Assembly (NCBI GenBank): GCA_028867785.1
Contig: JAGWFS010000004.1
Location: forward strand, 148,238 to 212,237
Length of the DNA: 64,000 nt
Direction: 5' to 3'
DNA from: Nitrososphaerota archaeon
GTDB lineage: Archaea > Thermoproteota > Nitrososphaeria > Nitrososphaerales > Nitrosopumilaceae
Translations under genes and position numbers: made by a program
The notes under the pieces: generated by a model
The model's input: only the letters and a program-made list of their open reading frames with translations
The model's database searches: none
What the model was told of the DNA's origin: nothing
Shown here: positions 26,293-35,142 of the stretch, piece by piece
Layout: each line of letters starts with the position of its first letter
Position numbering within the stretch: position 1 is the stretch's first letter

Positions 26293-27446
26293 TCTACCTA
26301 GACAACGCGGCATCGACTCCTGTTCATCAAAAGGTAGTAGACGAAATGATTCCGTACTTTGGGGAACAGTATGGAAATCCATCGTCCATACACAAGCTTG
26401 GCAGGGCTGCCAATACTGCTATTCAAAATTCCAGAAAAAGAATAGCAGAATTGATCAGTGCAGACAGCAAAGAAATTCTTTTGACATCTGGCGGTACAGA
26501 ATCAAACAATACTGCAATTTACGGAGTGGCATCAGAAGGGAAAGGCAGGCATATCATAACATCGTCCATAGAACACGATGCAATACTAGAACCCTGCAAG
26601 CGCCTTGAAAAAGAGGGATACAAAATATCATACCTTCCAGTGGATAAGCACGGTCTTGTGGATGTAAATGACGTACAAAAGGAGATTTCGCATGATACGT
26701 GTCTTATTACCATAATGTTTGCAAATAATGAAGTTGGAACAGTTCAGCCAATAAAAGAGATTGCGTACATGGCACACAAAAATAACATAATTTTTCATAC
26801 AGATGCAGTACAGGCAGTTGGCAAGATTCCAATCAATGTCAATGACATTGGAATCGACTTGCTTTCCATATCCTCACACAAAATAAACGGCCCAAAAGGA
26901 GTCGGTGCGCTGTACATAAGAAAGGGAATTAGTGTGGCTCCTCTCATACTTGGAGGCGGGCAGGAAAACGGGCTGAGATCTGGCACTGAAAATGTTGCAA
27001 GCATCGTAGGATTTGGAATGGCATGCAAGTTAGCAAAGGAGAACATGGGGCAGAACACCGTACATTTCAAGAGTCTGACTTCTAAGCTGACTGCAAGAAT
27101 TCTGTCTGAGATACCACAAACTAATCTTAATGGACATCTTGAAAAGAGGATTCCAAATAATGCACACTTTACGTTTCTCGGGGTCAATGGGGAGGACTTG
27201 ATAATCAAACTTGACGAAAATAAAATTGCAGCATCCACAGGTTCTGCGTGCTCAGTACGAATCCAAAAAGCATCGCATGTACTTAGGGCAATGGGTTTTT
27301 CACATGAACAGATAACTGGTTCGCTTCGTTTGACCGTTGGAACCACAAACACGGAAGAAGAGATGAATCAGACTGTGGACATACTGAAAAAAGTAGTACA
27401 GGAATTACGCGCAGTATCACCCTACAAATCAAAATACAACTTCTAA
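26289..27446 (+). CDS. Cysteine desulfurase (NifS/IscS class)
   Basis: This 385-aa PLP enzyme starts at TTG overlapping the larE stop. It shows LDNAASTPVH at the N-terminus, TSGGTESNN, HTDAVQAVG, the PLP-lysine segment SSHKINGPKG, and the catalytic-loop Cys in STGSACS. It releases sulfur from cysteine as an enzyme persulfide. Co-transcription with larE suggests it supplies sulfur for LarE. It could equally serve Fe-S cluster or thio-tRNA synthesis. No scaffold (IscU) or SUF genes adjoin it. Confidence 0.93.
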   Translation: MIYLDNAASTPVHQKVVDEMIPYFGEQYGNPSSIHKLGRAANTAIQNSRKRIAELISADSKEILLTSGGTESNNTAIYGVASEGKGRHIITSSIEHDAILEPCKRLEKEGYKISYLPVDKHGLVDVNDVQKEISHDTCLITIMFANNEVGTVQPIKEIAYMAHKNNIIFHTDAVQAVGKIPINVNDIGIDLLSISSHKINGPKGVGALYIRKGISVAPLILGGGQENGLRSGTENVASIVGFGMACKLAKENMGQNTVHFKSLTSKLTARILSEIPQTNLNGHLEKRIPNNAHFTFLGVNGEDLIIKLDENKIAASTGSACSVRIQKASHVLRAMGFSHEQITGSLRLTVGTTNTEEEMNQTVDILKKVVQELRAVSPYKSKYNF

Positions 27447-27455
27447 GCTATTGGC

Positions 27456-30400
27456 CTACTGCGGCAGCACCTGAAATTGGTATCCGTTTTTCACAGTCAG
27501 CGGCACTAACGAATCCATGCCGTTCCAAACATAGATTTCAGCAGAATAGATCCCAGTACTGGTAGGAGTCCATGACAGTTTCTCTGTTGATTCGTTTGAC
27601 GCTCCTATCGTATCGTCTATCCATTTCAAGTAGACAACTTTGCCTTGACTGTCTTTTACTTGAACAATATAGGAGATCTTTTGATCATGTTGATAGTCGC
27701 CATTTGAAATTATATCATTGAAGGTTATTGCCTGGCCAACCTTAGGGTTTTGAAGCAGAGGCAATCCATCCTCGGTGCCGATTTGTGTCATATGAGTAAT
27801 CTTTGAGGCATGTACTGGCATGTTGGACGCAAAAGACTGAGACGTGGCAGGCTGCGTAGATGACTGAGATGTAGACTGGGGTGTTTGAGAAGCAACTGTT
27901 GATCCTATTATAACTGATCTTCCTGATGCATCCATATAGTCATGATACCAAGCTTGCACTATTCCTCCAACAGGCGATATTAGAGAGGTTCCATCCTCGC
28001 TGCAAATCCAAGAGGGCATTTTGAATATTCCTCGAAATGTGCCCGAGCCTGGAGATGTCTCGGTAAGCGTAAAGCCAGAAGCAGCAAGCCCGCCATGAAA
28101 TACTCCGTTTACAGTACATTGATGGTATCGGAAGCCCTTTATCCATACTTCAAGCAGTATGTTTCCATTGGCATCTCCTACGGTATCTGCCGCAGGAGAA
28201 GTGGGATCACTTATCGTAGTAAATGATTGTATGGCATCTGGAGATGAGGCAAGATCTGGGTCATTTACTGTTATTGTTACAGGCGAGCCTAATCTATAAT
28301 TTTCTGAATCAAGCGTTACGGTTCCTGTGTGTGTTGGAAGGCTATTTTTCGAGGTGACGGTAGTTGGCCTACCTGCAGTAGATGACCCCATGGTGGAGAA
28401 ATTTATTCCGTTTTGATCTACCATCTGGCCGTTTACAAAAAATACAATGTTGTTGCCAAATGTTTGCAGTGTTTTTATGAAGTTCGGATCAAACTGGTTC
28501 AGTTGGTTTGCCACTACGTACCCTATTGTACCCGTGAAGACTCCAGAACCTGCTGCTGTTTCTTGAAGTTCAGCTCGATAGACAGCATTATTGACGGTTT
28601 TACCATTTTGCATCCCAAAGGAAAACAGATCAAATACCATGGGCTGTGTGTCTATCTCTTGTGAGATGGCTCCATTTGAGCTTCCAAAGTTTATCTCCAG
28701 ATACACAGGAGACGACGAATCTTGCGATTCAATTGAGGATACTGCAGAATTACTTATTTGTACAAGACCATTGCCTGAGAAGACACTCCCTTGCCGTAGT
28801 ATCTGAACAGATGAACTGCTAGATGCGCTGCCAAAATGTAGTGTCATGCTAGTAGTTGAGAATGAGTTGAGTCCAAGCTGTTGTTGAAATGATCTAAGAT
28901 CATAGTTGATCCAGTTTGTGCCGCCAGAGTTTGGTTGTGTAGTGTCTATTAACAAACCTTTGAGAGTACCGGCAGTGACACCAAGATTGAGCGTCATCTC
29001 ATAAAAGTTTGTAGATGCAGTAGATCTTGTGTCTATCATCAGTCTTGCTGAATTAGAGTCAGTGACACTTGAAGGAGCAGGGATTGGGTTTGATAGGGTG
29101 TTTGGCGTAGAGTAAAAATTCACGTCCGAGGCACTGGTTAGCGTAACTGGATTGCCAATCTTTAGAGTCGGCACCATGGCTGAGCTTCTAAATACGTTTA
29201 GAGTTTCTATGATTCCAGAATTTAGTACCTGGTTGTTATCAGTCAGTGTGATTACCTCCCTCTGCCCAGGTCCAAATTGGCTTTGTCCAGTACCAAGTAC
29301 AAGGCCTGTGTTTGTGTTACCAGAAACAATAGATGCGGAACGAAGGTTATACTCGATTGCGCCAGACTGGGATCTTGGGGCGTTTTGTGCTATACCGATT
29401 GTTGAGACACTTGCATAATCGCTTTCAAAGACACCTGTGTTTGGCCCGGTTTCTACAAATGTAACCAGCTTGTTGTAGGTTACTCCATTTGCATTTATTG
29501 AGGAACTTGATTGTAGACTGTTTGTTTTCAAACTGATGACGCTGCCCAGATTCATCTCCATCTTCCCATTATCCTTGAAACCCAAGCTGCTCAGATACGG
29601 AAAGAGATTTACGAGTCCCGACGTGCCGCCTCTACCAGACTCTGGGAATGCTTGATAGAAGGTTGCTTCGGGGCTGTTTACGTTAAACGTCCAAGAATCT
29701 ACCGAGGTTGGATCCTCGTTTAATTGAATATCATTTATGGTTGCAAAGACCTCAGAGCCCGCAGGATATACAGATCTGTCAAGGTTTATCGAGATATTTT
29801 GAATGTCAGAATAGGTAAGATCGACACTTTGCGTTCCTGTCGCCCCGTCATATTCTATGTTAACATCGTTAGTAAATGAGAAAAGCTGTATCACAGGCCA
29901 AATGTTTGGATTTATTCCAGTCTGACCTGGAGGTATGTTTGAATTTGTATTCAATGAAGGAGCGTTTTTGACTACATTGTCTTGATCTACAGCAGGAGGC
30001 TTTGGAGTACCACTACATACTCCAAACGATGCCAGCCCTTGAGTCGTACCTGCAAGCCCACTGGAATCTGGAATTGCAATGCCGTCAGTTTGCGAAAAAT
30101 CAGCTCCAAGCACAGACGATGGGGTAGAAGAGGAACAAAAAACTCCAAAGTCCATGTTCTGACCCGCAGTGCCAGACAGTGATGCCTGATCTGCTTGTTT
30201 TGCAGCATTGGTGTTTGCAAAAAATGCATACCAGTATCCATCGGATGTCTGTGCCATACGTAGTGTTCTTCCGTTTACATTGACGTTTGGTTCACCTTGG
30301 GCCTGATCTGTTTGTACATTATTCCCTTTGATTATTATCTCAACCACCATTGCCCCCGCAAAATGGTTTTGAAAGACGCTGTTTTCTGCTGATACAAACA

Positions 30401-30554
30401 AGTTTGGATGTGGAGATATTTGTGCATGTGCTACAGGCGCAGTGTTTGACATCATCTGTGAAAAAACAAGAAATACCAGCAACAAAATAGCATGTGTCTT
30501 GTACAATGGTCTACAGTGATTTCCTCTTAGAATTAACCTTGTCGAAGGAATCAT
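27456..30554 (-). CDS. Large secreted surface protein, S-layer-like (1032 aa)
   Basis: The signal peptide is hydrophobic at about residues 20-45 (HAILLLVFLVFSQMM ... VAHAQ). The rest is Ser/Thr/Asn/Gly-rich and strand-rich, with recurring phrases of the type ETGPNTGVFESD, ETAAGSGVFTGTI and ETSPGSGTFRGIF. These mark at least three related domains, each with a neighbouring VTLTSAS or VTITVNDPD strand. The last 130 residues form a separate Ig-like domain (GQAITFNDIISNGDY ... AEIYVWNG). No PEFG anchor or C-terminal membrane helix is seen, so attachment is unclear. Size and repeat plan resemble thaumarchaeal S-layer or S-layer-associated proteins; this is inferred. Confidence 0.75.
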   Translation of the reverse strand: MIPSTRLILRGNHCRPLYKTHAILLLVFLVFSQMMSNTAPVAHAQISPHPNLFVSAENSVFQNHFAGAMVVEIIIKGNNVQTDQAQGEPNVNVNGRTLRMAQTSDGYWYAFFANTNAAKQADQASLSGTAGQNMDFGVFCSSSTPSSVLGADFSQTDGIAIPDSSGLAGTTQGLASFGVCSGTPKPPAVDQDNVVKNAPSLNTNSNIPPGQTGINPNIWPVIQLFSFTNDVNIEYDGATGTQSVDLTYSDIQNISINLDRSVYPAGSEVFATINDIQLNEDPTSVDSWTFNVNSPEATFYQAFPESGRGGTSGLVNLFPYLSSLGFKDNGKMEMNLGSVISLKTNSLQSSSSINANGVTYNKLVTFVETGPNTGVFESDYASVSTIGIAQNAPRSQSGAIEYNLRSASIVSGNTNTGLVLGTGQSQFGPGQREVITLTDNNQVLNSGIIETLNVFRSSAMVPTLKIGNPVTLTSASDVNFYSTPNTLSNPIPAPSSVTDSNSARLMIDTRSTASTNFYEMTLNLGVTAGTLKGLLIDTTQPNSGGTNWINYDLRSFQQQLGLNSFSTTSMTLHFGSASSSSSVQILRQGSVFSGNGLVQISNSAVSSIESQDSSSPVYLEINFGSSNGAISQEIDTQPMVFDLFSFGMQNGKTVNNAVYRAELQETAAGSGVFTGTIGYVVANQLNQFDPNFIKTLQTFGNNIVFFVNGQMVDQNGINFSTMGSSTAGRPTTVTSKNSLPTHTGTVTLDSENYRLGSPVTITVNDPDLASSPDAIQSFTTISDPTSPAADTVGDANGNILLEVWIKGFRYHQCTVNGVFHGGLAASGFTLTETSPGSGTFRGIFKMPSWICSEDGTSLISPVGGIVQAWYHDYMDASGRSVIIGSTVASQTPQSTSQSSTQPATSQSFASNMPVHASKITHMTQIGTEDGLPLLQNPKVGQAITFNDIISNGDYQHDQKISYIVQVKDSQGKVVYLKWIDDTIGASNESTEKLSWTPTSTGIYSAEIYVWNGMDSLVPLTVKNGYQFQVLPQ

Positions 30555-30629
30555 CTCCGCAATCTCAAGTAGATTGCAGGGTTGGAAGCCAGCGAAATTT
30601 TAACTAAGGGGTTTACAGGAGCTCAGAGC

Positions 30630-31139
30630 ATGACAAGCCCAAAAGCTATACTCGTCATTAGTGGAATACTTGTAATTGTGGGCATGCTGATTTCATTTTC
30701 CCAGTCAGAGACTGAAGTGAATGATCTTGCTACATCACAGCAGGATTTGCCACCTGGTGCTCCCATGAATGTCACTAAAATTTTAGATCCAACACAGAGT
30801 AAAGATGGGGTCTATTCCATCCAGATATCAGATTTTAAGAATGGAGATATCGCGAGTGCCAGTGTTGTTGGTCCCAATGGAGATTCCATCATTACAAGAT
30901 CAATAACAAAGAGTCCATTTCAGGAAAATTTTACAATTTCATCAAACGGTACATATGAATTAAAAATACAAAATACCTCTCAGGAAGAGATGCAAGTTCT
31001 TGGAATTATAGGATATTATCCGAAAGGTCCAGCTTTGATTGACTTGGTCAGCATCATACTTCTGGTAATTGGCTTGAGTGGTCTTGCTATAGGTATGATG
31101 TATTTTATAAAAAGACGCGGTAAGGTTGGCACTAGTTAA
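30630..31139 (+). CDS. Membrane protein with two helices and an external domain
   Basis: The protein has 169 aa from ATG 30630; a TTG at 30582 is the longer alternative. One membrane helix lies near the N-terminus (AILVISGILVIVGMLISF) and one near the C-terminus (LIDLVSIILLVIGLSGLAIGMM), followed by a KRRGK tail. Between them is a roughly 100-residue strand-rich domain (GVYSIQISDFKNGDIASASV ... NGTYELKIQN). This fits an extracytoplasmic domain held by two helices. The family is not recognised. It is divergent from the 1032-aa surface gene and convergent with the MoxR/VWA operon. Confidence 0.65.
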   Translation: MTSPKAILVISGILVIVGMLISFSQSETEVNDLATSQQDLPPGAPMNVTKILDPTQSKDGVYSIQISDFKNGDIASASVVGPNGDSIITRSITKSPFQENFTISSNGTYELKIQNTSQEEMQVLGIIGYYPKGPALIDLVSIILLVIGLSGLAIGMMYFIKRRGKVGTS

Positions 31140-31452
31140 GGAATTGATCTAGTTCGGTCAGTCCGCTAACAACACCGTCAAAATTTTCATCAGATTCCAT
31201 GATTTTATTGAGTTTGTCCTTGTCCACGCTAAAGGTAGTACTAGATCCATTTTGTATTACAATAACAAACCCATGTTCAATAGCATAGGAGAGACGATCT
31301 TTGATCTCTTCTTCTGATATCTGCAGTTTTTCAGCAATGTGAGCAGAGTCTTTCTTGCCATCCTCCAGCTCAGCTAGAATCACAGAGATGCTTGGATCCA
31401 TGAGGACTTCAAGCATTTTTTGTTTGTCAAAATTGTTTTCCATATCTACCAA
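31132..31452 (-). CDS. Winged-helix regulator, ArsR-like
   Basis: The protein has 106 aa. Residues about 12-75 show the winged-helix pattern MLEVLMDPSISVILAELE, SAHIAEKLQISEEEIKDRL and a wing strand FVIVIQNGSSTTFSV. It is the last gene of the moxR-VWA operon; its start overlaps the end of the VWA gene by 7 bases. It may sense or regulate the chelatase-like system, or regulate its own operon. No metal-binding Cys is present. Confidence 0.7.
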   Translation of the reverse strand: MVDMENNFDKQKMLEVLMDPSISVILAELEDGKKDSAHIAEKLQISEEEIKDRLSYAIEHGFVIVIQNGSSTTFSVDKDKLNKIMESDENFDGVVSGLTELDQFLN

Positions 31453-32789
31453 CCATGTTTTGAGCTAAGTATCTTCTTCTTGTTTGATATGAAGTCACTT
31501 ATGAGTATTTTATCAATTTTTTCAGGATTGATATAGTATGCCCTGCCCTTTAGGTTCTTTTCCAAGTTTTCTACGTAGGTCAATAGTTCGTCTTCCTCAC
31601 TTATCATTATGGTGTCAATATCAATTCCCTCGCGCCTGCATTTTTTTGCCTCATGTAGCGTTCTGTCGTCAATGGCAGGATCTACTTGCTTGTACCTGTA
31701 ACATAGGTACACCATTTCATTTTGGATATCAAATCGGATCTCTCTTTCAGTTTTCATTTTGGCAAGAGTTGTGTCATCTGGCTTGTAAAAATGAGAATAT
31801 GGTTTGTCTGATAAGATTGCTGCTTTTTGAGATTCGTCGTCAACAAAACATGCAGAGGGCTGTCCATCAGTAATCAGAACTATTCTTTTATTGTGCGCGC
31901 CATCTTTTTTTAGTATCTTCAATGCAAGCCGAAGTGCGGCCTGATAATTCGTATAGTGCAAAAAGTTGTCATTTGCATCATAAGTCTTAAGATATGGTAT
32001 ATCGCGTGGTTTAACTTCTGACGCCAAGGAGGCAAAACCTACAACGTAGATTGAATCATTAGGGAAGAATTTCTTGTTCAACACATACAATGCCCATAGG
32101 GCTTTCTTTGCAGCCTCTATCCTGCTTCCCTCGCCAGAATTCAGAGAATATTTCATCGTTGAACTAAGATCAATGCAGTAGACTACTCCTACCTTCACCT
32201 CATCGCATGTCTCAAACTTTTCAAAATCATCAAATTCCAGACGAATTGGGAAACCTGATTCAGAGTTCTTGTTTTTGGGTCTTTGTACAGCATTCAGTAT
32301 TGTTTTTGGAATGTCTAAATTTTTGAGATCTTCTCCAATTTCCAGCTTTTTTGTAGTATCAAGTATGGCGCTTCCAGAGCCAATGTTTTTTGTCTCATGG
32401 AGTCCAAATCCTCCTTCATTTATTGCCTTTATGATATCCTCAAGCATTCTCTGCCCGATTTCAAAAAATCCTTTTTTGGTGAGCCATTTCTTTTCATCTT
32501 TTAGATAGCCTTTCCTCTGCAGATATTTTGTTATCGGTTCATTATTCCCGTGGAGGTCAAGTTCATTTTTTTCTTCCTCAGTTTGGGACTGGGAAGACTC
32601 TTCTTGTGATATTCCCTCAAGTATTTTCTCTAAATCCTGTACTGACGGAGTTTTTTCTTTTAGTATCTGTTTTGCCATTGTTTTTAGGACTTTGTTCAGA
32701 TGTTTATTTGATACATCAGAGTTTTCTGGGTTTTTTTTATTTTTCTCTTCACTTAGAAAATAGACAAAGTTTGTTGTGCTATGCGGCAA
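31446..32789 (-). CDS. VWA-domain protein partnering a MoxR ATPase
   Basis: The protein has 447 aa. The N-terminal 200 residues are charged and helical. The VWA domain runs from about 210 to 430 with the MIDAS start VYCIDLSSTMKYS (DxSxT, where the usual motif is DxSxS), HYTNYQAALRLAL and VLITDGQPSACF. MoxR-VWA pairs act like chelatase I/D subunits or metal/cofactor-insertion chaperones for a client enzyme. The start overlaps the moxR end by 11 bases. No obvious client (for example CobN or an oxidoreductase) is adjacent. Confidence 0.82.
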   Translation of the reverse strand: MPHSTTNFVYFLSEEKNKKNPENSDVSNKHLNKVLKTMAKQILKEKTPSVQDLEKILEGISQEESSQSQTEEEKNELDLHGNNEPITKYLQRKGYLKDEKKWLTKKGFFEIGQRMLEDIIKAINEGGFGLHETKNIGSGSAILDTTKKLEIGEDLKNLDIPKTILNAVQRPKNKNSESGFPIRLEFDDFEKFETCDEVKVGVVYCIDLSSTMKYSLNSGEGSRIEAAKKALWALYVLNKKFFPNDSIYVVGFASLASEVKPRDIPYLKTYDANDNFLHYTNYQAALRLALKILKKDGAHNKRIVLITDGQPSACFVDDESQKAAILSDKPYSHFYKPDDTTLAKMKTEREIRFDIQNEMVYLCYRYKQVDPAIDDRTLHEAKKCRREGIDIDTIMISEEDELLTYVENLEKNLKGRAYYINPEKIDKILISDFISNKKKILSSKHGW

Positions 32790-34413
32790 CGTATGTGCCC
32801 TCTTTCTTATTCAAGACACTAGGTTCTACAGAACAGAGACCCTCAAGAGCAAGTTCAAGTGTTGCAGACCTAAGCTCGTGACTTGCAGTTTCAGAAAACT
32901 CCAAAGAACCGTACGAGATGCCATATTTTTTGGCTTGGTTAACAAATTCAGTTTGTTCCAACAATACCTTTTGGTAGACTTTGTCGACCAAGTCTGACAA
33001 GGACTTGAAATTTTGGAGTTGTTTTTCATATGAGTTTTCCATGCCGTTAGAACCCAGAATTTCTTGTGATATTAGGAAATTTTTACCCGCAAATTCCTGC
33101 TTTATTGTTTCAAAAATATTTTGCTCCACATCTTTGACATATTCCAAGGACGTATCTTTCATAGCAACATCAATCAGCGTCTTTAGAGTCTTTTGACGAT
33201 TATCTGCAGTATCATCCAATTCAGCAAGTTCAAACTTGGCACACTGCCCAATACAGAATATATCATCTGGTCGGGGAACTGGCAACACATCATGAGATAA
33301 TGCCCGGATTCTTTCTGCTTCTCCAACTAGTAGCTCAAGCCCATGTATACCTGTTCGTACACTAACACCTTTGTCCTGATTGATTTCCTGGCTTGAACGC
33401 GCATGCTGTGCTATCCTTACCAGTATTTTGAGCATGAAAATTGGGATGAACGATTTTGGTATCTTGGATTCTTGAGCTACAATGAGCATTTCGTCCTGTA
33501 GTGTCTTAGGATAACGCGTATGGATGTGACTCTTTAGCCTATCATAGAGAGGTTCAATTATTTTGCCTGCATGTGTGTAATCGATAGGATTTGCAGTGGC
33601 AAAAAATACAGTCTTTGGTTCAAAAATCACAGGATAGGATCCCGTGGTGAATCTGCCCTCCTGTAATACTGAGAGAAGTGCCACTTGTTTTCTTGTGTCA
33701 AGAACTGGAAGCTCATCAATGCAAAACAATCCATGCTTTGCCTGCATCAACTGACCAGGAGAGTAAGATTCAATTTCGTACATCTCGGTTCCTTTTTTTG
33801 TTACTTTTATTGCATCAATCTGACCCACTAGATCTTTTACGGAAATATCAGGCGTTGCAAGAACATATTTGAATCTATTCTTGCCAGACACCCATTCTAT
33901 TGGCGTTTCAAGTTTGTTGTTACGAATCTTTTCCATGCTGTCAGAATCAATGTAAAACGTCGGATTTGACATGGAATTTTCCTTGTCTTGTAGTAGCAGG
34001 ATAAGGTTGCTGGCAGGCAGATCCATAGGACAATCATTTGTAATGCTTCCCCTTATCACAGGAATTGGAGAAAGCAGATTTTCTGCAATTGTCTGAGCGA
34101 TCTTTGTTTTGGCCTGGCCAATTTGTCCAACCAATATGACATCATGACGGGATAAAATGGCGCGGTCTAATGCCGGTACAACATCATCATCAAATCCTAT
34201 TATGCCAGGATATTTTGTGCTGTTAGCCTTTATCTTCGATATAAGATTTTGACGTAACTGTTCTTTAGCTCCTACTATTTTGTAATTTATTTCCAGAAGG
34301 GCTCCCAGTGTCTTTATCTGTTTGTAGTCTTCAGGAACTCCCGCGGTTATTTCAGTATATTTTGGCCTCAAAGTGTAACTTTGATTAACAAAATTTTCAA
34401 AATCCTGTGCCAT
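32779..34413 (-). CDS. MoxR-family AAA+ ATPase
   Basis: This 544-aa protein is long for MoxR (about 320-380 is usual). The ATPase core at about 75-330 has a Walker A variant GQIGQAKTKIAQ, Walker B GLFCIDELPVLD, LQEGRFTTGSYPV, sensor FFATANPIDY and an arginine-finger segment YDRLKSHIHTRYP, as in the MoxR/ChlI class. The extra C-terminal 200 residues are helical and may bind the VWA partner. It is the first gene of a three-gene minus-strand operon and divergent from rps13, with 48 bases between the moxR ATG and the rps13 reading frame. Confidence 0.88.
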   Translation of the reverse strand: MAQDFENFVNQSYTLRPKYTEITAGVPEDYKQIKTLGALLEINYKIVGAKEQLRQNLISKIKANSTKYPGIIGFDDDVVPALDRAILSRHDVILVGQIGQAKTKIAQTIAENLLSPIPVIRGSITNDCPMDLPASNLILLLQDKENSMSNPTFYIDSDSMEKIRNNKLETPIEWVSGKNRFKYVLATPDISVKDLVGQIDAIKVTKKGTEMYEIESYSPGQLMQAKHGLFCIDELPVLDTRKQVALLSVLQEGRFTTGSYPVIFEPKTVFFATANPIDYTHAGKIIEPLYDRLKSHIHTRYPKTLQDEMLIVAQESKIPKSFIPIFMLKILVRIAQHARSSQEINQDKGVSVRTGIHGLELLVGEAERIRALSHDVLPVPRPDDIFCIGQCAKFELAELDDTADNRQKTLKTLIDVAMKDTSLEYVKDVEQNIFETIKQEFAGKNFLISQEILGSNGMENSYEKQLQNFKSLSDLVDKVYQKVLLEQTEFVNQAKKYGISYGSLEFSETASHELRSATLELALEGLCSVEPSVLNKKEGTYVAA

Positions 34414-34439
34414 GATGCTAAATACAATCTAATTCCGAT

Positions 34440-34447
34440 TTAAAGTA
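34440..34447 (+). promoter_or_regulatory. TATA box of the rps13-rps4 transcript
   Basis: CCGATTTAAAGTAT contains BRE-like and TATA-like parts. A start about 26 bases on would lie near 34469, downstream of ATG 34462. Translation therefore most likely begins at the in-frame TTG 34498. Confidence 0.5.
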
Positions 34448-34497
34448 TTATTTGCTTTAGCATGGTTTTTATCGGGGATAAAGTGGTTTTTCAATGC

Positions 34498-35133
34498 TTG
34501 TCTGCACAGGAATTTAGACACATTGTTAGGATTGCGGGTAAAGACATACCCGGTACTAAAAAGACGATAATAGGCATAAGCCAAGTAAAGGGCATGGGCT
34601 ACAATTTTGCAAAGTCCATTTTAGACATATTGAAAATAAATCCCAATAGCAACGTAGGTTTTCTCACCGAATCTCAAGTTGAAGAAATTGAAAAGGCGAT
34701 GAGGAATCCATCTTCAGTCAACATACCCTCATGGTTTCTCAACAGAAGAAAAGATATTGATTCGGGAAGCGATCTTCATTTGATTACCTCTGACATAGAT
34801 TTCAATGTGAGAAACGATATAGAAAGAGAAAAAGGAATGAGCAGTTGGAGGGGATTTCGTCACACTTATGGATTAAAGGTAAGAGGGCAGAGAACCAGAA
34901 CTACCGGCAGAAAAGGCGGTGCTGTTGGAGTTAGAAAAGGCGGCAAGGTGTTACCAGCCGGTGCTCCAGCTGAAGGCGCAGCAGCCCCGGCAGCTACTAC
35001 AGCGGCTCCTGCAGCTGCTTCAGCTGACAAAGGCGCAGCAGCCCCGGCAGCTACTGCAAAAGGTGCTGCACCTCCCGCAAAAGACACAAAGGCGCCCCCT
35101 GCAAAACCAGCAGCGGAAAAGAAAGCAAAATAG
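34498..35133 (+). CDS. rps13: Ribosomal protein S13 with a long Ala/Pro-rich C-terminal tail
   Basis: The start TTG 34498 gives [19 protein letters not shown], the usual archaeal S13 N-terminus. An upstream in-frame ATG at 34462 would lie before the expected transcription start. The S13 body ends near [25 protein letters not shown]. It is followed by about 65 residues of Ala, Pro, Lys and Gly with a repeated KGAAAPAAT unit, which other archaeal S13 proteins (about 150 aa) mostly lack. The tail is probably disordered and may extend from the 30S head. It is followed closely by rps4. Confidence 0.93.
   Translation: MSAQEFRHIVRIAGKDIPGTKKTIIGISQVKGMGYNFAKSILDILKINPNSNVGFLTESQVEEIEKAMRNPSSVNIPSWFLNRRKDIDSGSDLHLITSDIDFNVRNDIEREKGMSSWRGFRHTYGLKVRGQRTRTTGRKGGAVGVRKGGKVLPAGAPAEGAAAPAATTAAPAAASADKGAAAPAATAKGAAPPAKDTKAPPAKPAAEKKAK
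34970..35120 (+). repeat. Low-complexity and duplicated segment coding the S13 tail
   Basis: The segment AAGGCGCAGCAGCCCCGG plus GCAGCTACT occurs twice (about 34972 and 35030), within GCA/GCT/GCC Ala codons. It is clearly more G/C-rich than its neighbours. Slippage or unequal crossover probably extends and shrinks the tail. Confidence 0.7.
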
Positions 35134-35142
35134 GTGAAATAG

